Source of the DNA: Burkholderiales bacterium | GTDB lineage: Bacteria; Pseudomonadota; Gammaproteobacteria; Burkholderiales; JAHFRG01 | Direction of reading: 5' to 3' | DNA length: 64,000 nt | NCBI GenBank assembly: GCA_035518095.1 | Contig: DATIXX010000010.1 | Span: forward strand, 1 to 64,000 | Shown here: piece after piece, positions 1-7,457 of the stretch | Position numbering within the stretch: the first letter of the stretch is position 1 | Layout of the letters: each line of letters begins with the position of its first letter | Translations under genes and position numbers: made by a program | The notes under the pieces: generated by a model | Database searches by the model: none | What the model was told of the DNA's origin: nothing | The model's input: only the letters and a program-made list of their open reading frames with translations

Positions 1-339
1 ATCTTCGTAAAGCGACTGACTCCAAGGCCGAGGATGATGCTCCAAATATCCTAGATCGGAGAGTTCTGCATCCTTAGAACACTCGTAGCCTCCACTATCT
101 ACGAATACTACCTCCGCAAAGGTAATCGAGGAAGGGACGTAGTCGTAGTAGATGTCATATGCGCTCACCAGTAAACAATCTGTAATCGCTTCTTCCATCG
201 TCTTAACGATTTTTTCGACGTCAGGAAATCCTTTACTCGAGAACGATGGAACTATCAAAGGAGTATGAACCACTTCTCGTCCGCGATAACGAACCACCCT
301 TCTAGATGCTAACAGTTCAGTGCTGTCCGGTCCCGACAT
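1..339 (-). CDS. TGT-superfamily (tRNA/DNA-guanine transglycosylase-like) protein, C-terminus beyond window
   Basis: An open frame runs leftwards from an ATG at 339 to the window edge without a stop, giving 113 residues. The N-terminal part carries TP-x-IVPSFSSKG (about residues 26-37), resembling the TP-x-F-MPV-x-T-x-G entry of tRNA-guanine transglycosylases. It then has VDSGGYE at 80-86, matching the family hallmark DSGGFQ, whose Asp81 equivalent is the general acid/base. Family knowledge: these enzymes swap guanine for a 7-deazaguanine in tRNA, or in DNA for DpdA. The nucleophilic Asp and the zinc site would lie outside the window. The start lies inside the 3' end of the QueC-like gene (31-base overlap), so the two are probably translationally coupled. 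It is divergent from housekeeping Tgt, so a Cap10-like or DpdA-like role fits better than queuosine synthesis. Superfamily call fairly sure; subfamily unknown. Confidence 0.72.
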   Translation of the reverse strand, partial: MSGPDSTELLASRRVVRYRGREVVHTPLIVPSFSSKGFPDVEKIVKTMEEAITDCLLVSAYDIYYDYVPSSITFAEVVFVDSGGYECSKDAELSDLGYLEHHPRPWSQSLYED

Positions 340-857
340 GAGTTGCACTCCCCACAAGGCGGGTTATGTCCCCGCTCACAACTGTATGTCTTACCTAATG
401 GTAAATCATGGTCACGACAATATCGAACAACATCTGCTTTAATCCACGTCAAAAAAGGTGCAATTACAGAAATTCGCCCGTTTGTGTACTCCTGTACGAG
501 CTCATTGATTCTAGTGACAAACCTCTCGGAACAATCGTAGTATGGTGTGCCCGCATGCACTCCTAGGGCAATTACACCAGTGTTCAGATCACCATATGTG
601 AGCGCCCCAGAGACTAATAACCCATTCCTGCCAATAATTTCGCCTGCAGAAAATTGTAAGTGTGATTTAACACATAATTCGTGAAGGTCAATTTGTAGCC
701 ATTCAGCTATTTTTTTTGCAGCCAATTTTTCCAGTTCGGATGCCGCCTGACCATAGTCAACAAATAGTCCTCTCACATAGTTCTTTTGGTCTTTAAGTAA
801 CAATGCACATGCAGCAGAGTCGATGCCCCCACTGAGCAAGACTATTGCATTAGTCAT
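309..857 (-). CDS. Compact QueC-like 7-cyano-7-deazaguanine synthase homologue
   Basis: This 182-residue protein has the PP-loop ATP-pyrophosphatase motif SGGIDS at 9-14, VDYGQ at 33-37 and a C-terminal zinc set C160, C168, C171, C174 (C-x7-C-x2-C-x2-C), all as in QueC. QueC makes preQ0 from carboxy-deazaguanine, ATP and ammonia. It is roughly 40 residues shorter than usual QueC. The usual PARN segment reads IIGRNG (74-79), and the usual SGYPDCR segment reads GTPYYDC (103-109). This points to a specialised paralogue such as Cap9 of type IV CBASS or QatC-like proteins rather than a housekeeping enzyme. No folE, queD or queE is visible. A promoter lies 40-70 bases upstream, so it appears to be the first gene of the operon. 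The DNA is AT-rich compared with the neighbouring core genes, suggesting transfer. Confidence 0.8.
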   Translation of the reverse strand: MTNAIVLLSGGIDSAACALLLKDQKNYVRGLFVDYGQAASELEKLAAKKIAEWLQIDLHELCVKSHLQFSAGEIIGRNGLLVSGALTYGDLNTGVIALGVHAGTPYYDCSERFVTRINELVQEYTNGRISVIAPFLTWIKADVVRYCRDHDLPLGKTYSCERGHNPPCGECNSCRDRTALNC

Positions 858-1205
858 TTGCGGCTCTAAACATCTGTGTTGGGCGAAAACACAATGAGAT
901 CATAGGCGAATTTTTTACTACTTCAATTTGCCTGGTCGGCAACCTTAAATAACCCACTCCCGCCACCTTTAAGTAATGAAAAGTATAGACCTAATTTCAC
1001 CGGCCGGTTGTCGAGCGCGTGAACGACTGGTTTGTGCCTGACTGGAAGCAAGACTGTTGCCCGATGCAAACTAGCCGCGGTTCTAGCTCGAGTAAAATTT
1101 TCCCCTGAGGATGAGAAAGGAATGGTGACAAGGTAAAATATGTTGCTGTCCGATGACTAAACCACAACAAGCGATGAGTGCAGCACGTCTGGTAGGCGAT
1201 ACGCT
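858..1205. other. Intergenic boundary between accessory operon and core genes
   Basis: No convincing gene is present. The stretch holds the predicted queC promoter and the leader of the OsmC gene. Base composition changes here from AT-richer on the left to GC-rich on the right. I found no tRNA, integrase or obvious direct-repeat attachment site. Confidence 0.5.
899..926 (-). promoter_or_regulatory. Sigma70-like promoter for the queC/TGT operon
   Basis: Read on the minus strand, TTGAAG (926-921) and TATGAT (904-899) are separated by 16 bases, close to the sigma70 consensus. It predicts a leader of about 35 bases before the ATG at 857 and makes queC the first gene of its transcript. Prediction by eye only. 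Confidence 0.5.
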
Positions 1206-1643
1206 ATGACCGATCTTCCCCATATATATAAAGTCAAGACTTTCTCGCAGGCCGAAGGAGACGTGACTGCCGAAGGCGAAGGGCTTCCTTCGCTGGCAAT
1301 CAACGCGCCGGCTCAGTTCGGCGGCCCGGGAAATCGCTGGTCCCCTGAAATGCTGCTGGTCGCGGCCGTGGCCGATTGCATTGTGCTTACGTTTCGCGCC
1401 ATCGCGCGCGCTTCGAAATTCGCGTGGACTCATCTTTCCTGCGAGGTCGAGGGGACGCTAGATCGAGCTGATCATGTAACCCAGTTCACGCAGTTCGCTG
1501 TCCGAGCCACGCTCACTGTGCCAGCCGGGATGCGCGAAGAGCTCGCGCTCCGCCTCCTGAAGAAGGCGGAGGAAACCTGTCTTGTCACGAACTCCCTCAA
1601 GGTCAAGCCCACGCTTGATGCCCGTATTGTCGTCGCGCCCTGA
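1206..1643 (+). CDS. OsmC/Ohr family protein
   Basis: This 145-residue protein has the OsmC fold signature. A cysteine at C58 lies in a helix (VADCIVLTF) and a second at C125 in EETCLVTNS, the positions of the two redox cysteines of OsmC/Ohr peroxidases. Family role: thiol-dependent reduction of organic hydroperoxides in the cytoplasm. The N-terminus resembles the OsmC-like branch (YhfA type) rather than Ohr proper, so substrate preference cannot be fixed. It stands alone on the plus strand, between the leftward queC operon and the convergent SDR gene. A weak ribosome site (GGTAGG) lies just upstream. No regulator is adjacent. The family call is secure; the physiological substrate is not. Confidence 0.85.
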   Translation: MTDLPHIYKVKTFSQAEGDVTAEGEGLPSLAINAPAQFGGPGNRWSPEMLLVAAVADCIVLTFRAIARASKFAWTHLSCEVEGTLDRADHVTQFTQFAVRATLTVPAGMREELALRLLKKAEETCLVTNSLKVKPTLDARIVVAP

Positions 1644-1696
1644 TAAAGAGCTTTGCCGAATTCAGCGGTTGTTGCTTGATGCGGAGCGGCTTTTCG

Positions 1697-2455
1697 CTAC
1701 TGGGCGGTGAGCCCGCCATCGACTAAAAGCGAATGGCCGGTCACGAACGATGCCTTGTCCGAGCAAAGCCAAACCACTGCATTAGCGACTTCTTCCGCCG
1801 TGCCGATTCGCCCTATGGGATGCATTGCGCCCATCTGCGCTTTGGCTTCCGGGTTGTTGGCGACATGCGCCAGCATATCGGTTTCAATGGCAGCGGGGTT
1901 CACCGCGTTGACGCGAACGCCTAGTTTCGAATATTCCAGCGCAGCCGTCTTAGTGAGCCCGATAACCGCATGCTTGCTCGCGATATAAATTCCGAGCCCG
2001 GGAAACGCGACGACGCCGGCGACCGATGACATGTTCACAATCGCGCCGCCTCCATGCTTGAGCATTTCAGGAATTTCGTATTTCATCGATAGCCACACGC
2101 CCTTGACGTTGATATCAATGACGTGGGCAAACGTTTCCTCGGTCTGCTCGACCAGCGGCCCCGGTTTTGGCTCGATTACTCCCGCGTTGTTGAACGCGTA
2201 ATCCAGCCGCCCGTAGGTTGCCACGGTTTTTTCCACCATTGTTTTGACTTCGGCGGCTTTAGCTACGTCGGTCTTGATAAAAAAGCCGTCGCTGCCTGCC
2301 TCCCTGATAAGGCGGACGGTTTCCTCGCCTTCCTTGACGCGGCGGCTCGCCACCACAACTTTTGCGCCCTCGCGGGCAAATGCCACTGCAGTTGCCCTGC
2401 CGATTCCCGCGCTGCCTCCAGTCACAATCGCCACTTTTCCTGTAAACATTGCCAT
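1697..2455 (-). CDS. SDR family oxidoreductase (glucose 1-dehydrogenase-like)
   Basis: A classical short-chain dehydrogenase of 252 residues: cofactor motif TGGSAGIG at 12-19, NNAG at 89-92, catalytic Ser144, Tyr157 and Lys161, and the C-terminal VDGG. Basic residues after beta-2 (SRRVK, 37-41) suggest NADPH. It would reduce a carbonyl or oxidise an alcohol in the cytoplasm; the substrate cannot be told from sequence. The start is well defined by AAGGAGG six bases before the ATG. It is the last gene of the leftward addB-addA-gst-SDR-SDR run, about 80 bases after the preceding SDR. All catalytic residues are intact, unlike in its neighbour. Confidence 0.88.
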   Translation of the reverse strand: MAMFTGKVAIVTGGSAGIGRATAVAFAREGAKVVVASRRVKEGEETVRLIREAGSDGFFIKTDVAKAAEVKTMVEKTVATYGRLDYAFNNAGVIEPKPGPLVEQTEETFAHVIDINVKGVWLSMKYEIPEMLKHGGGAIVNMSSVAGVVAFPGLGIYIASKHAVIGLTKTAALEYSKLGVRVNAVNPAAIETDMLAHVANNPEAKAQMGAMHPIGRIGTAEEVANAVVWLCSDKASFVTGHSLLVDGGLTAQ

Positions 2456-2535
2456 TTCACACCTCCTTCATAGTCCATTCCCCCAGCCTTTCAGCAGCGG
2501 GATATAAAATTCAAACTGGATTGCGGCGCCCGGCC

Positions 2536-3264
2536 TTAAAACTTCTCCGCCCACGGCCGCAGATCGAGTTCGAGCGTCCACGCGCTCCGCCTCTGGCGAT
2601 AAAGCTGGTAGTAGGATTCCGCAATATCCGCGGGGTCGAGCACTGCATCCGGGCCGAGCTCATTTGTGCGGTCACCCGGACGCTCTGATGCGATCTGGCC
2701 GTCAATGACTACGTGAGCCACGTGAATACCCCTGGGCTGGAGCTCGCGCGCCATGCTCTGGGCGAGTGCCCGCAGGCCAAATTTGCCCACGGCGAGATTG
2801 TGGAACATCGCGCTGCCGCGCAGGCTGGCGGTGGCGCCGGTGAAGATGATGGTGCCGCCCGGCGCGCCGCCTACGGGATTTCCAAGCATCAGCCGCGCCG
2901 CCGCGCGACCCACGTAGAATCCGCCCAGGCAGCCCACCTTCCAGCAACGCTCGAAATCTTCGGCGGTCGTTTCCAGGATGCCTTTGCGGAGGAACGCGCC
3001 TGCGTTGTAGACCACCAAGCGCGGAACGCCGAAATCCTTCTGCACCCGGCTGAACAGCGTTTCAACCGACTCTTCACTGACGACGTCGCAATCGTAGTTG
3101 CGCGCCCGCACTCCCAGGCGCGTGAGTTCGTCCACGAGCGACTTGAGCTTTTCCCCGTGGCGGGCGGCCACCGTTACGCTCATGCCGGCGCGCGCGAAGC
3201 GCCGCGCCAGAGCGCTGCCCAAACCCGGACCGACACCTGTTACCAATGCAACTTCGGCACTCAT
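2536..3264 (-). CDS. SDR-fold protein with atypical active site
   Basis: A 242-residue Rossmann-fold SDR with the cofactor motif TGVGPGLG at 9-16 and YNAG at 86-89. Lys161 of the usual Y-x3-K is present, but position 157 is Leu instead of Tyr, and the usual catalytic serine region reads FTGATA (141-146). The segment before Lys161 runs AMFHNLAVG. The cofactor probably binds (basic residues at 35-39, NADP-like), but chemistry through the classical Ser-Tyr-Lys triad is not possible as read. Related SDRs with a Phe/Ala-rich stretch before the lysine exist, so this may be a family trait rather than decay. GGGAGA precedes the ATG. It sits between gst and the classical SDR and is probably co-transcribed. 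Function unknown. Confidence 0.8.
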   Translation of the reverse strand: MSAEVALVTGVGPGLGSALARRFARAGMSVTVAARHGEKLKSLVDELTRLGVRARNYDCDVVSEESVETLFSRVQKDFGVPRLVVYNAGAFLRKGILETTAEDFERCWKVGCLGGFYVGRAAARLMLGNPVGGAPGGTIIFTGATASLRGSAMFHNLAVGKFGLRALAQSMARELQPRGIHVAHVVIDGQIASERPGDRTNELGPDAVLDPADIAESYYQLYRQRRSAWTLELDLRPWAEKF

Positions 3265-3321
3265 GGATCATCTCCCGGTCTCACGCTCTCCGATCGAGGG
3301 CGAAGACTTTATATTTTAAAG

Positions 3322-4032
3322 CTACGAACGTTCGCCGGAAATGTTTGACCTGCGACCCTGTCCGAACAGAATCCTTCTGGACTCTTCGGTAATCACGTTG
3401 GACGTGTTGACTTTCTCGGCGACCTGGTAAGCGCGCTGCACCGCGGGCCGCGCCCGGATCGTTTCGAACCAGCGCTTCACATTGGGAAACGTATCCAGGT
3501 CGATTCCCTGGCGCTTGTGGGGCACGGTCCAGGGATATGCCGCCATGTCCGCGATCGAGTAATCGCCGGCAATGAACTCGCGGCCGGCAAGCTGCGTATT
3601 CAGCACATCGTAGAGCCGCTCGGCTTCTTTCAGGTAGCGTTCGATCGCGTAGGGAATTTTCTCCGGCGCATACGTCAGGAAATGATGATTCTGGCCGAGC
3701 ATCGGCCCAAGGTTTGCCATCTGCCAGAACAGCCACTGCAGGGTGTCGAAACGGACGCGCAGATCCGGCGACAAAAACCTGCCGGTCTTCTCCGCCAGAT
3801 ATTGCAGGATCGCGCCCGACTCGAACACGCTCAGCGGCGGACCGTCATCAAGAGGCGCATGATCGACGATGGCGGGTATCCTGTTGTTGGGCGATATTTT
3901 GAGAAACTCAGGATGGAACTGGTCGCCCATCGAAATGTTCACCGGCTTGATGGTGTACGCGACGCGCGCTTCTTCCAGGAAAATGGTGATCTTATGCCCG
4001 TTGGGCGTGGTCCAGTAGTAAAGATCAATCAT
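3322..4032 (-). CDS. Glutathione S-transferase family protein, YfcG/Nu-class-like
   Basis: A 236-residue protein with an N-terminal thioredoxin-like domain containing TTPNGHK (residues 8-14), typical of the Nu-class GSTs related to E. coli YfcG, and an ESGAI glutathione-gamma-Glu binding motif near residue 70. The helical C-terminal domain includes the conserved N-capping SIADMAAYPW. Nu-class enzymes bind two glutathiones and act as disulfide-bond reductases in the cytoplasm. The start codon overlaps the addA stop by four bases (ATGA), so translation is coupled to the recombination genes, although no functional link is known. GST family certain; subclass likely. Confidence 0.86.
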   Translation of the reverse strand: MIDLYYWTTPNGHKITIFLEEARVAYTIKPVNISMGDQFHPEFLKISPNNRIPAIVDHAPLDDGPPLSVFESGAILQYLAEKTGRFLSPDLRVRFDTLQWLFWQMANLGPMLGQNHHFLTYAPEKIPYAIERYLKEAERLYDVLNTQLAGREFIAGDYSIADMAAYPWTVPHKRQGIDLDTFPNVKRWFETIRARPAVQRAYQVAEKVNTSNVITEESRRILFGQGRRSNISGERS

Positions 4033-7000
4033 GGTTCGGGATCCTTTTGTTCAGTTTTCCACTCCCGCCAGCCTTGCAGCAGCGGGAAATAAAGTCCCAG
4101 TTTGATTTCGCGCTTGTCGAGCAGTTTCATAACGGCGGCGTATTGCTCGAGCTGCTTCCGGTAACGCTCCTGTTCGCGGTCGAGGAACGCTTCAAGGTCG
4201 GCCCCTTCGTGGGTGCTGGCTTTATAATCCACGATCCAACGCGCGCCCTGCTCATCCACAAACGTCCGGTCAATCCTGACATCCACCAGTTCGCCCTCGA
4301 GCACGCCGGTGAGCCGCCATTCGCTGTGGGCTTCGCGCTTGCTGCCGAGCAGCCAGCGCCCGCGCTTGTCCTCCAGAGTTCGGACCAGCGCCACGCCAAC
4401 CCGCTCCACCGCGGCGTTGATTTCCTCTTGCGGCACGCCCAGGCGTTCAAGCTCGGATTTGAATGATGGGCGCAACATCTCGATGCGGCCGCCGTTCCAG
4501 TTCTGTTTTTGCTCTTCGTCGCCGATCACCTGCAGCCAGCGGTGCACCACCGTTCCCACATGCTTCGCGGTTTCGGAAGCCCACGAAAATTCGACTTCGT
4601 CATGCGGACTCTTCGCTTCGTACGCGATTTCAGCGCGCGGCTTCCATGCAATTCCTTCAGGCGGCGCCGGAAGCCGCCAATCGGGTACAAAGCGGCGGAT
4701 TACCGCAGTGGGCTCCAGCTTAAGCAATTCGGCGGACTCAGTGCGAACCGTTTGAGGCGCCTGCGCCGCTTTTTCGAAATCAGCCTGCACCACGGGCCAC
4801 AGGCGCTCAAGCAGCGAATTCGATCTGGGCTTGAGGCTCTTTCCATTCCAATCCACCTGGCCTATCAGATGCAGACGCGTTTTGGCGCGCGTCGCCGCGA
4901 CATAGATGAGCCGCGCGTCTTCATGTGCCTCCTTCACGTCATCAATCCGGTCGAGGTAACGGTAAATCTCATCGGTGCGCTCGCTCGCTTCCTTGATCGG
5001 CGCGAGCAGCAGGTCGGATGCCGCGTGCGTGCGCGGCCGCTCGAGCCAGATCAATAACCGCTGCTCTTTGCGCGGTGGAGCGTATCCCAACCCGGGCACA
5101 ATCACGGTATCGAACTGCAGTCCTTTCGCCTTGTGCATGGTCATGACCTGCAGCCGCGCATCCGCTCTGGTATCCGGCAGCGCGTAGAGCGCCGCGGCGC
5201 GTTCGGCGAGCATTTCCATCTGGGGCAGATCGCCGCCCTGTTCCAGCTCTTCGACAAGCTTGAGGAAAACTTCGGCATCCTCGAGGTCCGTTTCGTCTTC
5301 AGCGCACGCGGGACCGCCCAGCGCAAGCCACGCGCCTTCAATCCAGCGCCGGAGCGGCTCGCGCCTGCGCTGCGCGAGCGCCGCGCGGAGCTCATCGCGC
5401 ACACGCGTCAAGCGCTTGCGGCCGCCTTCGGATAAACGCGCGATCGCGACGCCGTCGTTCATAAGATCCCAGACGGTCCGATCATGGTCGTGGCCGGCGA
5501 GCGCATTCAGATCCGCGAGCGTCATTCCGCACCACGGCGCGCGCAGCAACGCAAGCCACGCGATGCGATCCGCAGGGTGAACCAGCGCGCGGGTGAGCGC
5601 GAGCAAATCCTGCACCACCGGGCGATGCCCGAGCTGCTCGATTTCGATGGCCTGAAACCGGAGCCCCGCGTCTTTGAGGCGCGGCGCGATTTGCGCAAGA
5701 TGCGCGCGGTTTCTCACCAGAATTGCGGTGGTTCGTTCCGGATCATCAGCGCGGGCGGCTTGCACCAGATTTAAGACCAGATCGGCTTCCGCTTCGCGGT
5801 CCATTGCCAGCATGGGATGCAGCGTCACCGCTTCTTTCCCCGTTGCGGGATGCACGCCATCGGAAGCGACGAAGGGCACCGCGCCGCTCGCCAAATCTTC
5901 CTCATCGGGAAGCACGGTCGCGAAGGTCTTGTTTACCCAGTCGACGATACCTTGCTGCGAGCGGAAATTAAGCGCGAGCGTCAGCGGCTCGAGCCTGATT
6001 GCGCCGATGCCTTCGCGCCGCGCGCGCAGATACAGCCCCACTTCGGCTTCGCGGAAGCGGTAGATTGATTGCATCGGGTCGCCCACTACAAAAAGAGTAC
6101 GGCCGTCGTTCGCCTGCCAACCCGCGGTAAGGCGTTCGAGCAATTCAAACTGGCTGAAAGACGTGTCCTGGAATTCATCCACCAGGATGTGGCGGATGCG
6201 GCAGTCCAGCGCAAGCGCAAGATCGGTGGGATTGTCCGGCTCGCCCAAGGCGCGTACCGCGGCCTGCGCCACCTGCGTGAAATCCACTTTGCCGCGTTCG
6301 CGAAACAGCACTTCGAGCTGCGCCACCGCAACCGGGAGCAGCGCGGCCAGAGCATCCACGATTTCCCACTGAGCATCGGTGTAAGCAGCGGGCGGCAGGA
6401 TGCGCGTTTCATCCAGCAGCTCGATAAAGGTGCGGTGATCGGAAAGCAGCGCAATTAAAGCTCTGAGGCGCCGCTTCATATCCTCGCGCATTTGTTTTTC
6501 CGGACCTTTGGCTTTCGCCGGCGCGGGAAAGCCTTCATCTTCGGTGATGCGCGAGCGCAGTGCACCGGCGCTGGTGAGCACAAGCGCTGCAATCCCGCGC
6601 CAGCGGGAAAGATCTTCAAGCGCCGTTCCGGGAAGTTTTTTCATTCCGCGGCACGCGGCAATGGGCGCGTCGTTGCCTGCGGCGGCAAGATTTTCAGCGG
6701 CGTAAGCGGCGAGCGCGACAAGTTCCGGCCGCGCGTCCTGAGGCATGAGCTCTGCGAGTCTTGCGAGCGCGTCGCGGGTTACATCGGCGAGCGCGGTTTC
6801 CAGCGTCCCCTGCTCCAGGCGCGGCGAAGCCTGGTCCGCGACATGACGCAGCCATTGGTCGCGCCGCTTGAGCATGCCGGCGATCAGTTCCCGCGCCTTG
6901 TCCATATCATTGTCGAGATGACGCAGCACACGCGCCACAAGCTCCGACCATTGTTCCTTCGAATCGAGCCCGTCGAGCGTGCGCTGCGCGGCTTCTAGGT

Positions 7001-7457
7001 GAAGTTCCTCGGCTTTTTCCAGGATTGCGGGCTGCGCGCCGAAGCCGGACAGCACAGGCAGGTGGCGCGTGAGCCACGCGCACAGCGAGTCTATGGTTTC
7101 AATTCGCAGCCGCCCAGGATTGTGCGCGAGCGACCAAGACGTTTCCGCATCGCGCGCGGCGACCGCCTTTGCGAGCTCGCGGGTGGTTTTCTCATGGGGT
7201 TTTTCGGGCGGCGCCGCGCTATCCGCCGATGCCAGGGCGGCAAGCACGCGGTTGCGCATTTCGGTCGCAGCTTTTCGAGTGAACGTAATAGCGATGATTT
7301 CCTCGGGCGCTTCCACGCGCCCTAGCAGCGCCAGGTAGCGCTGAATCAAGAGTTCCGTCTTGCCCGATCCCGCCGGGGCCTGCACGATGAACGAATGCGC
7401 GACATCGAGCGCGCGCTCGCGGGCGCGCGCGTCGGCGGCGGCGCGCGATTCATTCAT
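4029..7457 (-). CDS. addA: AddA-type double-strand-break repair helicase-nuclease
   Basis: This 1142-residue protein starts with the UvrD-type Walker A APAGSGKT (27-34). It continues with the Walker B segment DEFQDTS, helicase motif GDPMQSIYRFR, and the superfamily-1 motifs TMHKAKGLQF and VAATRAKTRL. It ends in a RecB-like nuclease domain with the metal/catalytic motif IVDYKAS and a Q-x3-QLEQY helix. Such AddA proteins, with AddB, process double-strand ends for RecA loading in bacteria that lack RecBCD. The start overlaps the addB end by eight bases, and its stop overlaps gst. It is long and intact. Role in recombinational repair and degradation of linear DNA is inferred from the family. Confidence 0.92.
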   Translation of the reverse strand: MNESRAAADARARERALDVAHSFIVQAPAGSGKTELLIQRYLALLGRVEAPEEIIAITFTRKAATEMRNRVLAALASADSAAPPEKPHEKTTRELAKAVAARDAETSWSLAHNPGRLRIETIDSLCAWLTRHLPVLSGFGAQPAILEKAEELHLEAAQRTLDGLDSKEQWSELVARVLRHLDNDMDKARELIAGMLKRRDQWLRHVADQASPRLEQGTLETALADVTRDALARLAELMPQDARPELVALAAYAAENLAAAGNDAPIAACRGMKKLPGTALEDLSRWRGIAALVLTSAGALRSRITEDEGFPAPAKAKGPEKQMREDMKRRLRALIALLSDHRTFIELLDETRILPPAAYTDAQWEIVDALAALLPVAVAQLEVLFRERGKVDFTQVAQAAVRALGEPDNPTDLALALDCRIRHILVDEFQDTSFSQFELLERLTAGWQANDGRTLFVVGDPMQSIYRFREAEVGLYLRARREGIGAIRLEPLTLALNFRSQQGIVDWVNKTFATVLPDEEDLASGAVPFVASDGVHPATGKEAVTLHPMLAMDREAEADLVLNLVQAARADDPERTTAILVRNRAHLAQIAPRLKDAGLRFQAIEIEQLGHRPVVQDLLALTRALVHPADRIAWLALLRAPWCGMTLADLNALAGHDHDRTVWDLMNDGVAIARLSEGGRKRLTRVRDELRAALAQRRREPLRRWIEGAWLALGGPACAEDETDLEDAEVFLKLVEELEQGGDLPQMEMLAERAAALYALPDTRADARLQVMTMHKAKGLQFDTVIVPGLGYAPPRKEQRLLIWLERPRTHAASDLLLAPIKEASERTDEIYRYLDRIDDVKEAHEDARLIYVAATRAKTRLHLIGQVDWNGKSLKPRSNSLLERLWPVVQADFEKAAQAPQTVRTESAELLKLEPTAVIRRFVPDWRLPAPPEGIAWKPRAEIAYEAKSPHDEVEFSWASETAKHVGTVVHRWLQVIGDEEQKQNWNGGRIEMLRPSFKSELERLGVPQEEINAAVERVGVALVRTLEDKRGRWLLGSKREAHSEWRLTGVLEGELVDVRIDRTFVDEQGARWIVDYKASTHEGADLEAFLDREQERYRKQLEQYAAVMKLLDKREIKLGLYFPLLQGWREWKTEQKDPEP

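Noticed and set aside
2488-2535. Similarity between the SDR-SDR gap and the addA 3' end (both contain a CAGCAGCGGGA-like stretch)
   Set aside because: The gap copy is short, out of frame with any gene, and probably coincidental.
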